From positions 434,001 through 498,000 of the forward strand of contig JAGTXK010000219.1 in the NCBI GenBank assembly GCA_019096195.1: 64,000 bases of DNA, in the 5' to 3' direction. Source of the DNA: Boletus sp. NGJ. Lineage: Eukaryota > Basidiomycota > Agaricomycetes > Boletales > Boletaceae. Each line of letters opens with the position of its first letter. The first letter of the stretch is position 1. A program made the position numbers and the translations under genes. The notes beneath the pieces were generated by a model that was given only the letters and a program-made list of their open reading frames with translations, did no database searches and was not told the DNA's origin. Below, one piece after another: positions 1 through 13,500 of this stretch.

Positions 1-169
1 AATGTTGGATTATTCGACACGGTTGCGTGCGTTGTCTGGAGGTCATGGTAGCTTTGACATAACAAACGCGGGATTCCGACAAGTAGCAGAGCCTCGCAAA
101 ATTGAGATATTAAGAGAGATTGGACGCGCTTAATACATATGATAGATATTTCTACTGGTCAATATCACT

Positions 170-1855
170 CTAGAGCAATTCCCTTACTTCATCCGCATCT
201 CCGAATAATACCGCTCCATCCATATCGTCGTCATCATCAGCTGTGACAGTATGCATATGGCCCGCCGCGTTAAGCGTTTGACTGAAGTTCATGAGGTCAT
301 TGTCACTATCTCCTTCGGTTCTTAAAATTGCATCGTGGAAGAGAGGCACTGGAGGAAGAATCCTATCTCTTGCAGAGCGTGCTTCACTCGGTGCCCTGTC
401 GTGCTCCGGAAAAAACAACGGTGTTTTCGCTCTCTCTTCTGCTATAACAGATTCGTTGGATGGAACGAGTGATGGCTCAAAGCTTCCACCCTGAAATGAC
501 GTTCCGAGACCCACTGACTGCAGCCTTGTTTTTGCGCGCAAAGGTGGCCATGGCTCGACGACTACACAAAGACAATGGCCGGATATAGGGAAAGATCGGT
601 ATTTGAGCTTGAGAAGGGGCTTTGGCTTCTTTTCGTCTTCCTCGACAAGAAGCTCGATATCAGCCGTATGGGGTGGTTGGTCATTCGCGTCCCATGCAAC
701 GGCATCACTTGATCGGTCAACTTTCTGAGCCACCGGTGTTTGTGCGAAGAGCGGTTCGACTTACGCATTAGGATCTCCGGAAGATCCCCCATCGATTTCA
801 GGAGGCGGAGATTTCATGGCGACATCTTGACGCAGATCCTCTATGTCTTCATCGTCTTCCTGATATACATCAGAGACGATGCGGCGTTGCTTTCGCACCG
901 GGCGAGGCTCTCTTGGGATGGGATCGGCGTCATCCATGCCTTCTTCACTCTCCTCAGTAGACCATTCATCCTCTTCAAGATGGCTTTGGGAAATTTTATT
1001 CTTTCCTTTAGTCTTGGAACGTTTGCACCTGCTCTGCTTGGGAGACACTTGGGTTCTTAATCTTTTCTTTTTGGGATTCCGATCTGCAAGTCGCGAAGAG
1101 GCAGGCTCGGGAGCAACCTCTGGATGAAGAGGCGCAGTGACGAAACACCTAGACTAAAGATCTCATTAAGTTTCGGAGGCTTTGGGGTCGACATGTTTGC
1201 GTACCTTGAAGAGAACAGTGTGAGGCTCGGTCTTCCGAAAGAAATAAGCAAACTGGTAGGATTCTGCGATGCAACTGCATGGGTGAACAAGATGCCAAGG
1301 CCAACGAAGTGTACGGACCTCCACGGTGGACCTCCACGGTCCCTCGCTTGTTACCAGGCGCGGCTCCTGGGCCGAAGTGAACATCCTTTTCTGCTTGAAG
1401 CTTCGGAAGGATTCTGCGAGAACTGGTCGACAAATTCGGCGCGTCGTAACAGCAGATGTCAACGCACAGTGGTCTCAAGTCCGCAAGCACATGTTGAAGG
1501 ACTACATCCGACATCCAATCAATGTGTCGTTCATCAAGGTAAAGCTGCCAATACATTCGTCAGGCTGACGTGCAAGACACGAAAGGAATCACTGACGAAT
1601 AGTGGAAGAACAATATTCGTGGATACGCGCAAATAGTACGCGTTTCTTGGCCTAAAGGTCATTATCGTAGACTGGAACCGATGGAAGTTCAAGACAGGAG
1701 GCGGTGATGCCGTAACAGCGCGGATTAAAGAGTTCAGACAGATCCGTAACAAAGAACAACCAAGCCTCAAAGCGTTGTATAGCTTCAACGCACGAAGGCA
1801 GTGATTCGGCGAAGACGAACAGAACAAGCGTAGTATGTACTTGAACAATGCCTCA
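170..1855 (-). CDS. Unrecognised acidic, multi-exon protein
   Basis: I do not recognise this protein. The best-supported part is the last exon (about 170-727), which ends in the acidic stretch DDDDDMDGAVLFGDADEVRELL before the stop at 170; it also carries the segments LKLKYRSFPISGHCLCVVV and KTPLFFPEHD. An upstream exon (about 761-1145) is Lys/Arg-rich then acid-rich (NPKKKRLRTQ, YQEDDEDIEDL), as in nuclear proteins. Further upstream, three frames each hold plausible short exons, so the 5' structure is unsettled, and the join between the exon ending near 763 and the one beginning near 727 does not keep frame with the obvious splice sites. The start is a guess: 1855 lies only 27 bp from the stop of the next gene, so the true start may be further in. 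Coding strand is inferred from the long last exon and its acidic/basic bias. Confidence 0.4.
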
Positions 1856-1881
1856 TCAAACGTGAGTAGACTAACACATAT

Positions 1882-3566
1882 TTATACATCGTTAATATCA
1901 ACACCGGGGCCTGAGATGATGGTCTTGATGACGCCCTTGCCGTCGTCGCTCTTCCCATCGAGGGTGGCTTGGAACGCGAGGGGTGAGTTCTCGAACGGGA
2001 AGCTGATTTGATGTATTGTTAACACGAGACAAAGGATTCGCGCAGAAACTGACCGATGTGAAACTAAAGGCTTTAAGTCTATCTTGCCTTGAGCAACTAG
2101 AGCAATAGCCAATGGATAATCCCCAGGCTACAGCCAATTAGTTTTCAGAAAAAAATGGTATAAGATAAAAGAACGAACGCCGTAGCGGAAAGATCCTTTC
2201 ACAACTAGCTCCTTCGCGACAACGGCACTCATGTCAATGGTGATGTCGGATGAGCCCATGCCAACCTTGAGGGAATGAACCGTGAATGAAATCGCTATCG
2301 AGAAGTTGCACGCTCCAAAATTCACCTGCACGTACGTCCCTCCAGCTTTCACGATGCGGACACCAGTCTGAATAGAAACCTCAGCGCCGGACGCGTCGAC
2401 GACAAGATCGATAGCAGTAGGACCGCGTTCTGCGATACCGAGCTGCTGCCTCAGAGTCGCTACTGAGCGTTTAGAGTATGCAATTCGACTCTCCTCCTGC
2501 GCCACCGGGGGAGGCCGGTATACATCTGTGGCAGCATAGGATTTTGCAAACTCAAGGCGGCCCGATACGATGTCGACTGCAATAATACGGGAGGCTCCAA
2601 GGGCCTTCGCCACAGCCATGCAAAGGATCCCAACAGGACCACAACCGAAGACAGCAATTGATTGATTTGTCTTGAGGCCCCCGAGTTTCGACACTGCGTG
2701 GACAGCGACAGACAACGGCTCCATCTTGAGTAGTTACCGTGAGTTACCGAAAGCCGCTCATGTGCGCGGACTCTCACCATTGCACCATCTTCAAGGGTAA
2801 GATGAGGGGGGAGGGGGTAAGCAAGATCTGAGGGAACAGCATAATAGCGACCGAGCGTGCCGTCGTGGGGCGGAGTGGCGGCAAACTTGATGTTGGGACA
2901 TAACTTTGCAAATGAAGAATATCAATCATTCGCATCGGTGCCATAGAGGGATAGTGACCTGATATCTCCCCTCCTTGCAGGAATCACATTTTCTGCACGC
3001 AGCACCAGGTTCGATGGCAACACGGTCACCTGGTTTTAGGTGGGTTACAGAAGATCCAACTTGATAATTGATGGTCAATAACCGTGACTGCTGTTCGATG
3101 ACTGAGATAATACCTTTGGAAACGATTCCAGATGACTCGTGGCCGAGTACCTCAAGGGTAGGCGAAATTAACAAGCGAAACGTGGTTTATACATTATGCG
3201 ACGACGAACCATGTCAGATCCAGGTAAAAGTACATAGTCCCCGATTCCTCCGTGCACGAGGAAGTGAATCTTAGATAACAGTGAGATGCGATCACGAACA
3301 TCGTGATAGAGTGTAACGTTACGTCAGATCCACAGATCCCTGCAGACAGCGGTGGAAGATCAGGTAACGGAAGTTGAGCAAGAGTTCAGACATACCGGTC
3401 TTCTTCACTTCCAAGAGGACATCATGAGCACCAACTGACTTGGTGATTAATGTATGTTTCCAGACGGTGGAGGTGTCTTGAACCCACTTTCTGGAATAGG
3501 GCGTGGCTCGAATTCAGTATGGCGAATCTTCTTGAGGACGAAAGATGTATTGTCTGACGACGACAT
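1882..3566 (-). CDS. NAD-dependent xylitol/sorbitol dehydrogenase (MDR family)
   Basis: Zinc-containing medium-chain dehydrogenase of the polyol group, oxidising xylitol or a related sugar alcohol to the ketose with NAD. Reading order after splicing: [31 protein letters not shown] (catalytic Zn Cys), [10 protein letters not shown] with the active-site His/Glu, [20 protein letters not shown] (structural Zn cysteines), the Rossmann motif GCGPVG followed by [12 protein letters not shown] (Asp at the beta-2 end, typical of NAD rather than NADP use), then [13 protein letters not shown] and the C-terminal [13 protein letters not shown]. At least seven short introns break it; the exon joint near 3200 after GIGDY is the least certain and may lose about five residues compared with relatives. 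It diverges from MET6 across about 850 bp. Family assignment is firm; exact substrate (xylitol, arabinitol or sorbitol) is inference. Confidence 0.9.
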
Positions 3567-4420
3567 GGTGGTCGATTAGTGGAGATAGAGGAACCTTGAG
3601 GCGGTGGCTATATGTGCACACGGACTAGACGGTCCGTGTACCTGCTCAGGTGATTCCACGCATAGGTAGGTACACTATATTACGGCACTCCGTATCAGTA
3701 TGTGGTGTTAACTAGCGGACAGGTTCTCCCCGACTCCGCATGCTACCACTGCAAGGTGTTGTGAGCTCACGGGTCACTTTACTACTATCCTGCACTTGCC
3801 GTAGCTGTCGTCCCTTGCATAGGCTCGGAGAGCAAAGTTTTACTGTGTGTATTTCTGACTGCCACCATTGTACAACGCCGCGGTCAAATGCCAGTCACTG
3901 AGGTGCTCCGAGAAAGTGAGCCCCACCTCCATGCACTTCGCTTCAAAGTCCGCTATCAGATCTGGCCACCTCACCGGTATTTAGCTTCTGGGAAAACTGA
4001 CCTTGTATCCATGTACGACACTCGGAGGACATGAGAAATGTAATATTAGAAAAGCCGAGTGGAGGGAGAAACCCTCTTGTGAGGGCGTAGCATGCAGCTG
4101 TGTGGTTCCATCATTTGAAAGTGAAACATTTTTGCAATGGCTCGATGGTTCGGTTGGCGTGTGTATACCTTTTCACAATACCCTTGAGGCCGCTTGCTTA
4201 GCTGGTGCGAAGACGACGAGACTCGTAGGACTAATGCGGAATTGCGCCGGGAGTATTCACATGGACATGGGCAAGTTTTGCGAGGATGGGTTACGAGCGC
4301 CGATCGGATTAGATGTGATAGATAGCCGTCGACTCAGGGCAGGCGCCTCGAATATCTCAAAATCACGCCTGCGCTCGGATCTCCCTCAACTCACGGTTTC
4401 CTTCCTTCCCTCATCCCAAG
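3567..4420. promoter_or_regulatory. Divergent intergenic region between XDH and MET6
   Basis: About 850 bp separate the start codons of the dehydrogenase (-) and methionine synthase (+). An open frame covering 4003-4527 runs through it but overlaps the MET6 start in another frame and has no recognisable content. A weak AT-rich patch (CACTATATTACGG near 3671) could be a TATA-like element for either side. I see no RNA gene or repeat. Confidence 0.4.
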
Positions 4421-4423
4421 ATG

Positions 4424-7090
4424 ATGTTGTCCAGCGTACTTGGTTTCCCTCGCATCGGTGCTGCACTCCTTCTACTCGTTGCATCTTGATCTCTACTGAC
4501 ATGATCTCACCCAGGTGCAAACCGTGAGGTTAAAAAGGCCGTCGAGGCCTACTGGACGGGCAAGATCTCCGCAGCTGACCTCCAGAAGGCTGCTGCTGAT
4601 GTTCGAAAGACTAGCTGGAACAGCCTCAAGGAACGCAACGTTGACTTAATCCCCAGGTTTGCTGATCGATTCCTTGGCTGGTATACATACTCAACGATTC
4701 TTGGTCAGTGGGGACTTCACCCTCTACGATCACGTCTTGGATCATTCCGCGGCTTTCAACGTCATTCCTAAGCGCTATGTCGGACTTGGTCTATCAGACC
4801 TCGACGTATTCTTCGCGCTGGGTCGTGGACGTCAAGCCGATGGTGTTGATGTCCCCGCTTGTGAAATGAAGAAGTGGTCAGTAACTTAATCCATACTACT
4901 TTGTTGCTATCGCTCAGTCACTGCTACCTCGTAGGTTCGACTCTAACTACCACTATGTTGTCCCAGAGCTCTCCGAGGAGACCAATTTCAAGTTGTTGTA
5001 TAACAAAGCACTTCAGGAGTATAACGAAGCCAAAGGACTGGGAATCACTACTCGTCCAGTTGTATTGGGACCAATTTCTTACCTCGTCCTCGGAAAGGCT
5101 GCCAAGGAAGCATCTGCTAACTTCCAGCCTATCTCTTTACTTCCCAAGATCTTGCCCGTCTACAAACAACTGTTGTCGGAACTCAAGGCTGCTGGTGTCG
5201 ACTCGGTCCAGGTTGACGAGCCAATTCTTGTTCTTGACAAAGCTTTGGATTTCGACAAGCATTACGCCACCGCATACGCTGAGCTGGTCCCGGTCGCTCC
5301 ACGGATTATTCTGACGACCTACTTCGCTCGTCTGGATTCCAACGTCAACTTTGTCGCCAAGCTTCCTGTCGCTGGTCTCCATATCGACCTGACCCGCGCA
5401 CCCGGACAGCTCGATGATGTTTTAGCAGCGATCAAATCTACCCAAATTGTTTTATCACTTGGCGTCGTTTCCGGGAGAAACATATGGAAGTCCGACTTTG
5501 TCGCCGCAATCAAGCAGGGCCAGAAAGCCATCGACATTCTTGGGCAAGATCGTGTCATCATTGCAACATCGTCTTCTCTTTTGCACACTCCTGTGACCTT
5601 GGCCAACGAGAAGCAGTTGACCGCACAGCAGAAGGACTGGTTCTCTTTTGCACTGGAAAAGGCTGCGGAAGTCGCGACCATCGCTGCCTCCCTCTCTGGT
5701 TCTCAGGACCCACAGGTGGCGGCTGCTCTGGAAGTGAACAGAATTTCCATCTCCAAACGTCGTGAATTCGAGCATACATCCGATGACGCAATCCGCAAGC
5801 GTGTTGCTGCCATCACGCCTGACATGTACAGCCGCAAGCATCCATTCGCTACTCGCAAGGAGGTTCAGGCCGAGAAGCTTCAACTGCCCAAGTTCCCCAC
5901 AACCACCATAGGTTCTTTCCCTGTCAGTACTTCCTCTTCTGCGACTGGGATGGTGTCTTTCTGACGACATCTCCAAAGCAAACCAAGGAGATCCGTAATG
6001 CTCGTGCCAGGCACGGCAAGGGCGAGATCACTGATGCTGAGTATGATGAGTTCATCAAAAAGGAGATAGAACTTGTCGTCCGTTTCCAGGAGAAGGTTGG
6101 GCTTGACCTTCTCGTTCATGGCGAACCAGAGAGAAACGACATGGTTCAATATTTTGGTGAACGATTAAACGGTTTCGTCTTTACCCAGAACGGATGGGTC
6201 CAGTCTTACGGTTCGCGGTAGGTGGCTGGACTTGCGTTGTTGGCTTGACCTGATGGACTCCTTGCAGCTACGTCCGACCCCCGATCGTCGTCTCTGATGT
6301 CAGCCGTCCCAAGCCTATGACCGTGAAATGGAGCAGCTACGCACAAAGCATAACCAAGAAACCCATGAAGGGTATGCTTTCCGGTCCCGTCACAATCCTG
6401 AACTGGTCATTCCCTCGCGAAGACGTGCCACGCAAGTTGCAATCTCAGCAATTAGCATTGTCACTCCGTGATGAAGTCCTTGATCTTGAGGCTGCTGGTA
6501 TCGCTGCCATTCAAGTTGATGAGCCAGCGATCCGTGAGGGTGTAAGTTGATTTGTGAGATAAACGTGCGAGTTGTCTGACATCTATACTAGTTGCCTCTT
6601 CGTAGCTCTGACTGGGACGAGTATCTGGAATGGGCAGTTGACACATTTAAGCTCGCTACAGCGGGTGTCCGTGATGACACTCAGACTCACTCCCACTTCT
6701 GCTACTCCGACTTTGGCGATATCTTCCCGTCTATTCAACGTCTTGACGCGGATGTCATTTCTATCGAATTCTCGAAGAGCGACATGAAATTGTTGCAAAC
6801 CTTCAAACAGTATGGTTACTCCAACCAGATCGGTCCCGGCGTCTACGACATCCACTCTCCACGTGTTCCCGGCGAACAAGAGATCAAAGATCGTCTCAAG
6901 ACCACCCTTAGCATTATTTCTGATGATTTGGTGTTCGTCAACCCCGACTGTGGTCTGAAGACGCGTGGTTGGAAAGAGACCGAAGGTACATCGTTTTCTT
7001 CATTTACGCCTCGAAGTGGACTGACTCCATTCCGCAGCTTCTTTGGCTAACCTGGTCGCTGCTGCTCGCTGGGCCCGTGAGAGGGCTTGA
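4424..7090 (+). CDS. met6: Cobalamin-independent methionine synthase
   Basis: 5-methyltetrahydropteroyltriglutamate-homocysteine methyltransferase, the last step of methionine synthesis, cytosolic. The protein starts [16 protein letters not shown], the conserved MetE start, split by an intron after PRIG; an ATG three bases earlier (4421) is possible. Following exons give [25 protein letters not shown], the long N-terminal barrel in one exon (4993 to about 5920), then [23 protein letters not shown], and [13 protein letters not shown]. Catalytic zinc ligands are visible as [11 protein letters not shown] (His and Cys) and [12 protein letters not shown] (Cys). The last exon reads [17 protein letters not shown] and stops at 7090. 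Length of roughly 765 residues fits the family. About eight short introns. Nothing looks broken. Confidence 0.97.
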
Positions 7091-7518
7091 TTTTGCATCG
7101 TTGCGCTTCAACAGCGCCCATGAAGTGGTTAATTTATCAGGGCCTTCCCGCTTTGGGGGGCTTTGCACTTGACCTTGGGTAGTTGTGTTGCGATCATATT
7201 ATGTCTGGTCCAGTGGAAGCATCGAGTTGACACAGTACTAGTGGAGTGGATGTTGTTTGTTGGCCCGTCGGGTGTCTCCTCGGGAGGCAGGAACTTGACG
7301 TGGTTTGAACGTAGTAGTCGGATTTCAACAATCCTTAATTGTAGTGTATCTTACCCTCAAATTCTCGATCAAGCATGTGAAACAAGTGTTTATGCAATGT
7401 GTTACCAGTAGCTGTCCGCGATGCCAGTCCAATGTGTAGATATGAGTGTGCTAATGTTAATAAGTTAATCAGCGATCGTCAATCAATACATCATGCACAG
7501 TCGAGCCTCGTAATTTCG
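7091..7518. other. Convergent intergenic region MET6/FMP27
   Basis: About 430 bp between the two stop codons; both 3' UTRs should lie here. Only short frames without family signatures are present (for example 7163-7411). No RNA gene or repeat seen. Confidence 0.5.
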
Positions 7519-10500
7519 CTACGTTATCTCCTGACGAGCGATGCTCTTCCTGCCAGGGAATTTGTCAAGGCACACTGAGGCAGAGAAAAAGGGACCCACA
7601 CTCGGGAGGACTACGCTACGGGCCTCGTTCTTTCCACGGGAGAACATACTGAACAATCTTGGTCGACCCTGGTGCCGCTTTCTATCAAACTCCTCTTGTT
7701 CAGGTGGATCTAGTTCTCCAACTTCCGGTTCATCCACGAGCGTCATCCCGGTCAAGCTATTACCGAGAGCGTGGTTATTCGGAGCACCACCACTCGAAGA
7801 CGATCTTCGTGATGCATGATCCCGTGTCGTAGCCTCGCCGACGTTCTTCTTCCCTCGAAGGATAAACTTCTTGGACGAGGAGCGGGATTCATTCTGCGAA
7901 GTGTTTTTGGACGGAATGAGCTTCGTCTTCGAAAAGAGTTCACGAGCAACTGGGAGGACTGGGACGAGCGGTTGGTGGAAGGCCATACGGACCCAGCCTC
8001 TCCAGGTGAGATCGCTAGGTAAGAATTGATCGACCAGTTCCTCAAACTACGACAAATGGATAAGCATTTATGCAAGATAAAGAAAAGCGCATACACTCCA
8101 AGTTTGGTTGCGGAACTCCAACGTGTGGGTACGAATCCGTGCATCGCGGCACTCAAAAGACTCTGCCTTCATGATGCTCAACAGGAGTTCGATGCTGGTT
8201 AAAGAGTTGAGCCAAAGTAAACTAAAATCACTATGTCACTGACCTCGAGATTTTCACTAAAATGAAGGTTTTCTGAGAAGAACGTGTTTTCATTTCCACG
8301 GCGTCATCTTTTCCAGGTCGGTCTTCACGATTGACCTTCCTAACACTCCGGGAATCCTCGTTGAGATCTGGTGTCGCAGCTCGGCCAAAGTTGGTTTCGA
8401 TAGATGTTTTCGTGGATTCAGCAGCTGCGCTACGTAAATCAGTGAATGACCGAGAGGATCCCAGTTTTCTCAGACTTGGGGAAAGTCTGTTCGAATCCAA
8501 TGATCTACGCGGTTTTTGCAACAAGAAAGCCGACTCCAGGGAAGATCTGGGGGGAGGCTGTTCCGAAGAACGATGCGATTCAGATAAGTCACGAATCATG
8601 CACTGAGTATCCGTCTGATTCCTCCCCCGTCGAGCGGGCCAGACGTACTCCATAATACGCTGACCAAGGCGGGCATCGAGCTGCAGACGAATGGGATGAA
8701 AGTCGAGTTGGAACTTCTCATAAATTGTAATCCCGCCGACAGGCGCAAGTACCGTCCAATCAGCGTCGAGGAAAAGATCTCTCTGCCCATACAATCAGAA
8801 CCATTCAGATACCCAAGAGTGGGAAATACCTTGTAAAGTGGATGGTTGGAAGGTTCCTCGTATTTTGAGACAATTTCTGTCCAAACCGCATTTGGAGACC
8901 CATCGAACGCTTGCAGGTCACCAACCGTCAAGCGGTTGACAGTAGAACTATCCTGTTTGCTCAGCCACGAAAAGTCTATATTGCGCACAGCAAGTTTCGC
9001 AAGCAGGTCCCGATTATCGTCCAGCATCCTCCAAGAGATTTCTGACGAAGAGGCTTGTAGAAGGAGTGCGGATTTATGGTCTGAACGACCATCAGACCTA
9101 CTCTGAAACAACCGAATTGCGTCAAAAATCAGGTTAAGCTCTTCCACCAGTAGGAAGATGTGAGCTTTGAGCTTGAGGATTTGTAACTTTGTCTGGGGAC
9201 GGCTATCCTGCATTTGGTGACTGACATCATTATGTGTCTCGAGCACGCTCCTGAGGCGACTCTGAAGATCGGAGACGACGCTGGCAGCAGACCTTAAATC
9301 CGTGAAGTCATATGCAAAAAGCAGCGTTTCCAGCTTTTCCAGCTGTGCTTTATGCGCGACATCTGAAAACAGGACCAAATGCGTGATGATGTTGGAGATA
9401 AACTGGAAATGTCGATCGTTTGCCGAAACCGTAAAGCGGGGAACATGGACCTGTACCAAGTCCTGGTTTTCGAATGTCAGAGATATGCACCAGAACCGTG
9501 TCGAATACTCAACGGTGTCGTTCTGCAAGTGTGCCTGCCTTCCTCTGTGCGTGTGCTCCGACTTTGAATAAGCGGCAGAAGTGACACTGTTGCGAAGTCT
9601 GAGTCGATTAAACCGGTCGTAAAGGCAGTTAGCGTTGGTTTGAGGAACGATGCGGTCGAAAGAATTGCTCTCGCAACGATAATCAAGTAACACCTCCAGA
9701 GGAACTGAACCGCTGTCGTACGGATCGGAGTTGGTTGGGCAGAAGGTCTGCAGACCATCTAGTGACATGTAGTTCCTTTTCGGAGATTGAGATATCAGCT
9801 AAGCCTTTTCCGTACGAAAACTTTGTACCTGTGCATAATATGGCCACTGATAGGATCTTCCAAATTGGATGCATCCATTATTTTGAACACTTGTAACTTT
9901 GCTTGTACTGCGGCAAGAATCACAACCGATTCCGTATCAATGTCGGGCGAAGAATCAGCGCTCTGCAAAATGATTTGAGGCTTCAATAAGAGGCAGAAGT
10001 GCCTCTTCCGAAGAACAACACCTTCTTCCCATCCTTCCAAGGGCTTGACGTCGGCCGGATCAGAGGCAACGTCTGTTTGAATGTCCAGTGACGTGTTGCC
10101 TCGTCCTCCGGCCAACATTCTACGGAAGGCGGAAGCGGCCGCTTGTGCGGCACCGGCAGAGGCCTTAGATTTTTCAGTACTGTGACCAGCTACCTGACGA
10201 ACCATAGCTTCGGCTTGGTCTCGAATAAATTTGACAGCACTATCGATCGTGGTCAGCACAGAGAAGATATACAGCTGCAGTCACTCACCGAGTCGCCATG
10301 TGATATTCATACCCGCGGCGGGCTTTGGAGCAGTTGTAGTACCGCATCAAAACCTATTGGGGATGATAAGGTCTCATACTCCTGCATGAGGACAAACCTT
10401 ACATCGCGGACAGCATTGCACATGAAAAGGTTTGGGGAATGCACCTGATAGACATTCTCAAACTCGGCCCACTCATTAGCGGAGACCATTTCAGCCGGCA

Positions 10501-13500
10501 TGTAATAGCTCTCGACATTACTCTTGCGTGCACCTTCCGGGTATTGGTCTACTGCTTTTAGATGGTCAATATAGTCTCGGAGAAGGATGACCATTTTATC
10601 TAAGGGATATTGCCTCTGAACCTGAGTCAACAACACCTTCACGCCTTCCCATGATCAAAGCACACCTGGACAAGCTTGGCTGTTTTTGCTTCCTCCTCAG
10701 CCATACGTTGCAATGTTGCGATCCGCTGTTCCGCAAGGGAAATCTCTACTTGTGGGACAGCTAGGAAAGTAACGAATCAGAAATCAGAGTTACATTGACA
10801 CTGAGAGGTGATGGAGATTCTTACAAGGTTCACTTCCAATCAAACATGAATGAGTATCCTCATCGCCAAATTTACTGTTTTCTGCTTGGATCGCGGTAAC
10901 ATGCGAGTTCTTCTTGAGATATGTCACCTTGGGGCAGGAAAGTACAGGGAATAACTGTATTTCTGGAAGATTGTGCGCGGGCGACCAATCCGTTTCAACG
11001 AAGTCATCACTATCGAACCACGACGGAGGGATTCCCGGACTTGAGGAAGCTTGGTTTTTATTGCTGTTGTCGGGGTCGCCGGACAGAGGTACTGATTTTT
11101 TAAGAGGTTCCGGGAAAACGGCCAGCATAGCACGAAGGTCCACATCCCTGAGGACAACCTCAGCGGCGTAGAATGGTTTATGTCGCACGACCTGAATGCT
11201 GTCGGGGACTTTGCCCGGCGCAATCGTTTCCTGATCCCTTTGGTGCATGTCGGCTTGGAAATGGCTCACTTTGGCCTTTAAGCCTACGATGGTTGTGGTG
11301 CCATCCTCCCACGACTCTCTGTTGTCATCGATGTATGCGTGTGTTATGAACAAGTCTGGTACTGAAATTCGATATTTGAGTGTTGCCAGGTGGCGTGAAA
11401 ACTTTGGCGATAGTGTCTTCCGCGGGTAAAGGGAACCCTGTCTGATTGGTAATGATAGCCCGTTGTCAAATAGTCCCCACCATGACCAGAAGCTGGCAAA
11501 CGCCTTCGGGGTGAGGTGAAAGCTACTTGGATGGGGATCGGAGTGGGCTGATCCTTGTCGAAGAGCCGAAGTTATTGAAATCGAAAGGTGGATAAAGTTT
11601 GATCGGAAACCGTGATAAGAATCATGATCAACCTGCTCTTGTTTGAGCAGTTGGCAAGAATTGTAGGGTAAAACTCACCTGAGGCTCTGAAGGATCTATT
11701 TTCACCAACTGTACGGTGTGATGTGACCGGAAATTGAAAAATCGACAGTTACGGTCAAAGGGAGAACCTGTGCACTTGCTACATTCTAGCCCACTGCACG
11801 TGCGCTCGAACATAGCCCCTACGCCAAAGCGAACGCCGGAGCACAGGTTAGCACACATCTTAACCCAGTCATTTCTTGCAACAATGCGCCCCTGTGCGTG
11901 AATACCCCCAGAGCCAGTCACTAACTCGAACCTAATAAAGGTATAACACATATCAGACAGACGACAATAATGACTCACTTTGGTATAAATATGGACATAG
12001 AGTCGCTGGTAACCTGCACGAGCTCCCGATCCTTGTTTCGAGAACCGATACTGATCTGTGGTTCACCTTGCCAACAAAGAGCAAAACCAGCACCATCATT
12101 ATCCAATATATGCGGATCGCGATTGCCTAACAAGGTGTAAACGGCTGCGGGCAAATGCTTCGACCATCCCTACCTTTAATGTATAGGCGTACTTCTTCTT
12201 TAAACGAAATCTCGACTGTCCAGTGGAAAATCAATCTTAACTGAGGAATACGTAAGTCAGGCCATTCCACGACAAGGGATATTCTTACCTTGTCCCAAAA
12301 CCCTATATGTGGGGATGGATCTCGGGTTTCAGGTGTCAAGCTGTCTAGGACCTTGACAACATCTTGGATTGCCGGACTGTAGCTAACACCCCAAGCGAAT
12401 GCGGTTGTCTGATCCGTTAGGACTGATACAAGTGGCCGAGCGTATGTCTTCACCGGCATGAGGGTCTTTGGGACGGGAACTACGAGAGGGTGGTTGTGCG
12501 CGAAATCATCTTCGGGACCATCCACAGGGCAAGGGATCCAATCAACTGACTGGGGAGGACCCATCTCCTCGGCGATAACAAGGTTAGAATCAAAAACAAG
12601 TGAAGGAGATCCGCCGTCGCCAGATCTCGAAGGAATATAAAGGAGTGGTAATGGATAGTCGCGGAGTGAAACCTGAACGGTTGTAAGGGAGATATTGAGG
12701 TGCATGGGGATTAACAAAGAGTAGCATGTCTCGTGGGGAAGTCCACCCCCTTGCTCATGCAGAAAGGAGGCCAAGTGTCCAGGAGGAAAGGTAGGTCGCT
12801 GAAGGTGTAGATGGAAACCTGATAGAATAATACGAAGCAGTGGAGGGATGCGCAAGGTTCTTGCAGGCTTAACGAGATCCGGAGCTTTCGTAGGGCGCTT
12901 TAGTGGTATTGCACCATGAAATTCGCGATGAACTAATTCTTCTTGAGTTACTCGTTCTCGAGTGTTTTGGCGGTGCCTGGTTGTCCAATCTAGGCTGTGA
13001 GCGAGATTCAAACGTTGACGGGCATCTTGGACGGAGACTGAATGCTCTCTGCCAAACTGATAGCCTGTGTTCACAACTGAGGTGTCCACAGCTGCTAGAT
13101 TCCCCGACATGACAGCCATGGCCTTTGCATCGAAAGCTTCTTCCCGGTAAAGCCTGGCTTTTGCTGCAGCGAGGCCAACCCTGAAATTAAATCCCAACTG
13201 ACTTTCAAAGGGGTCATCTGCAGCCTCGAAACAAAACGTTCGACAAGTGAAGGTGATATCGGGCACGAGTTTCGCTGACTCAGCCTCTGGAGCGGGGATA
13301 GGAGAGAATTTAGCGCTTTGGACTACGTGGACTAGATGTTTGATTGCCTTGATGGTGACCACCACAGCAAGCTGAAGTTCAGAGAAAATATAGCCAGAAG
13401 GGATGCGGATCTGCAAGCTATCGCTGTCGACCAGGATCGGACTTCTCAAGGATGGAGCAAGCGACAAAGTGCATCTGTGTAAACGGCCAAGTTCCTCCCA

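Noticed and set aside
170-1855. Checkpoint clamp protein Rad9 or GEN1/Yen1 as identity of the left-edge gene
   Set aside because: I compared the readable pieces with what I know of Rad9 and GEN1; the N-terminal PCNA-like block and XPG motifs are absent.
4003-4527. Open frame of 174 codons before MET6
   Set aside because: Overlaps the MET6 start and first intron in another frame, with no family content or sensible composition.
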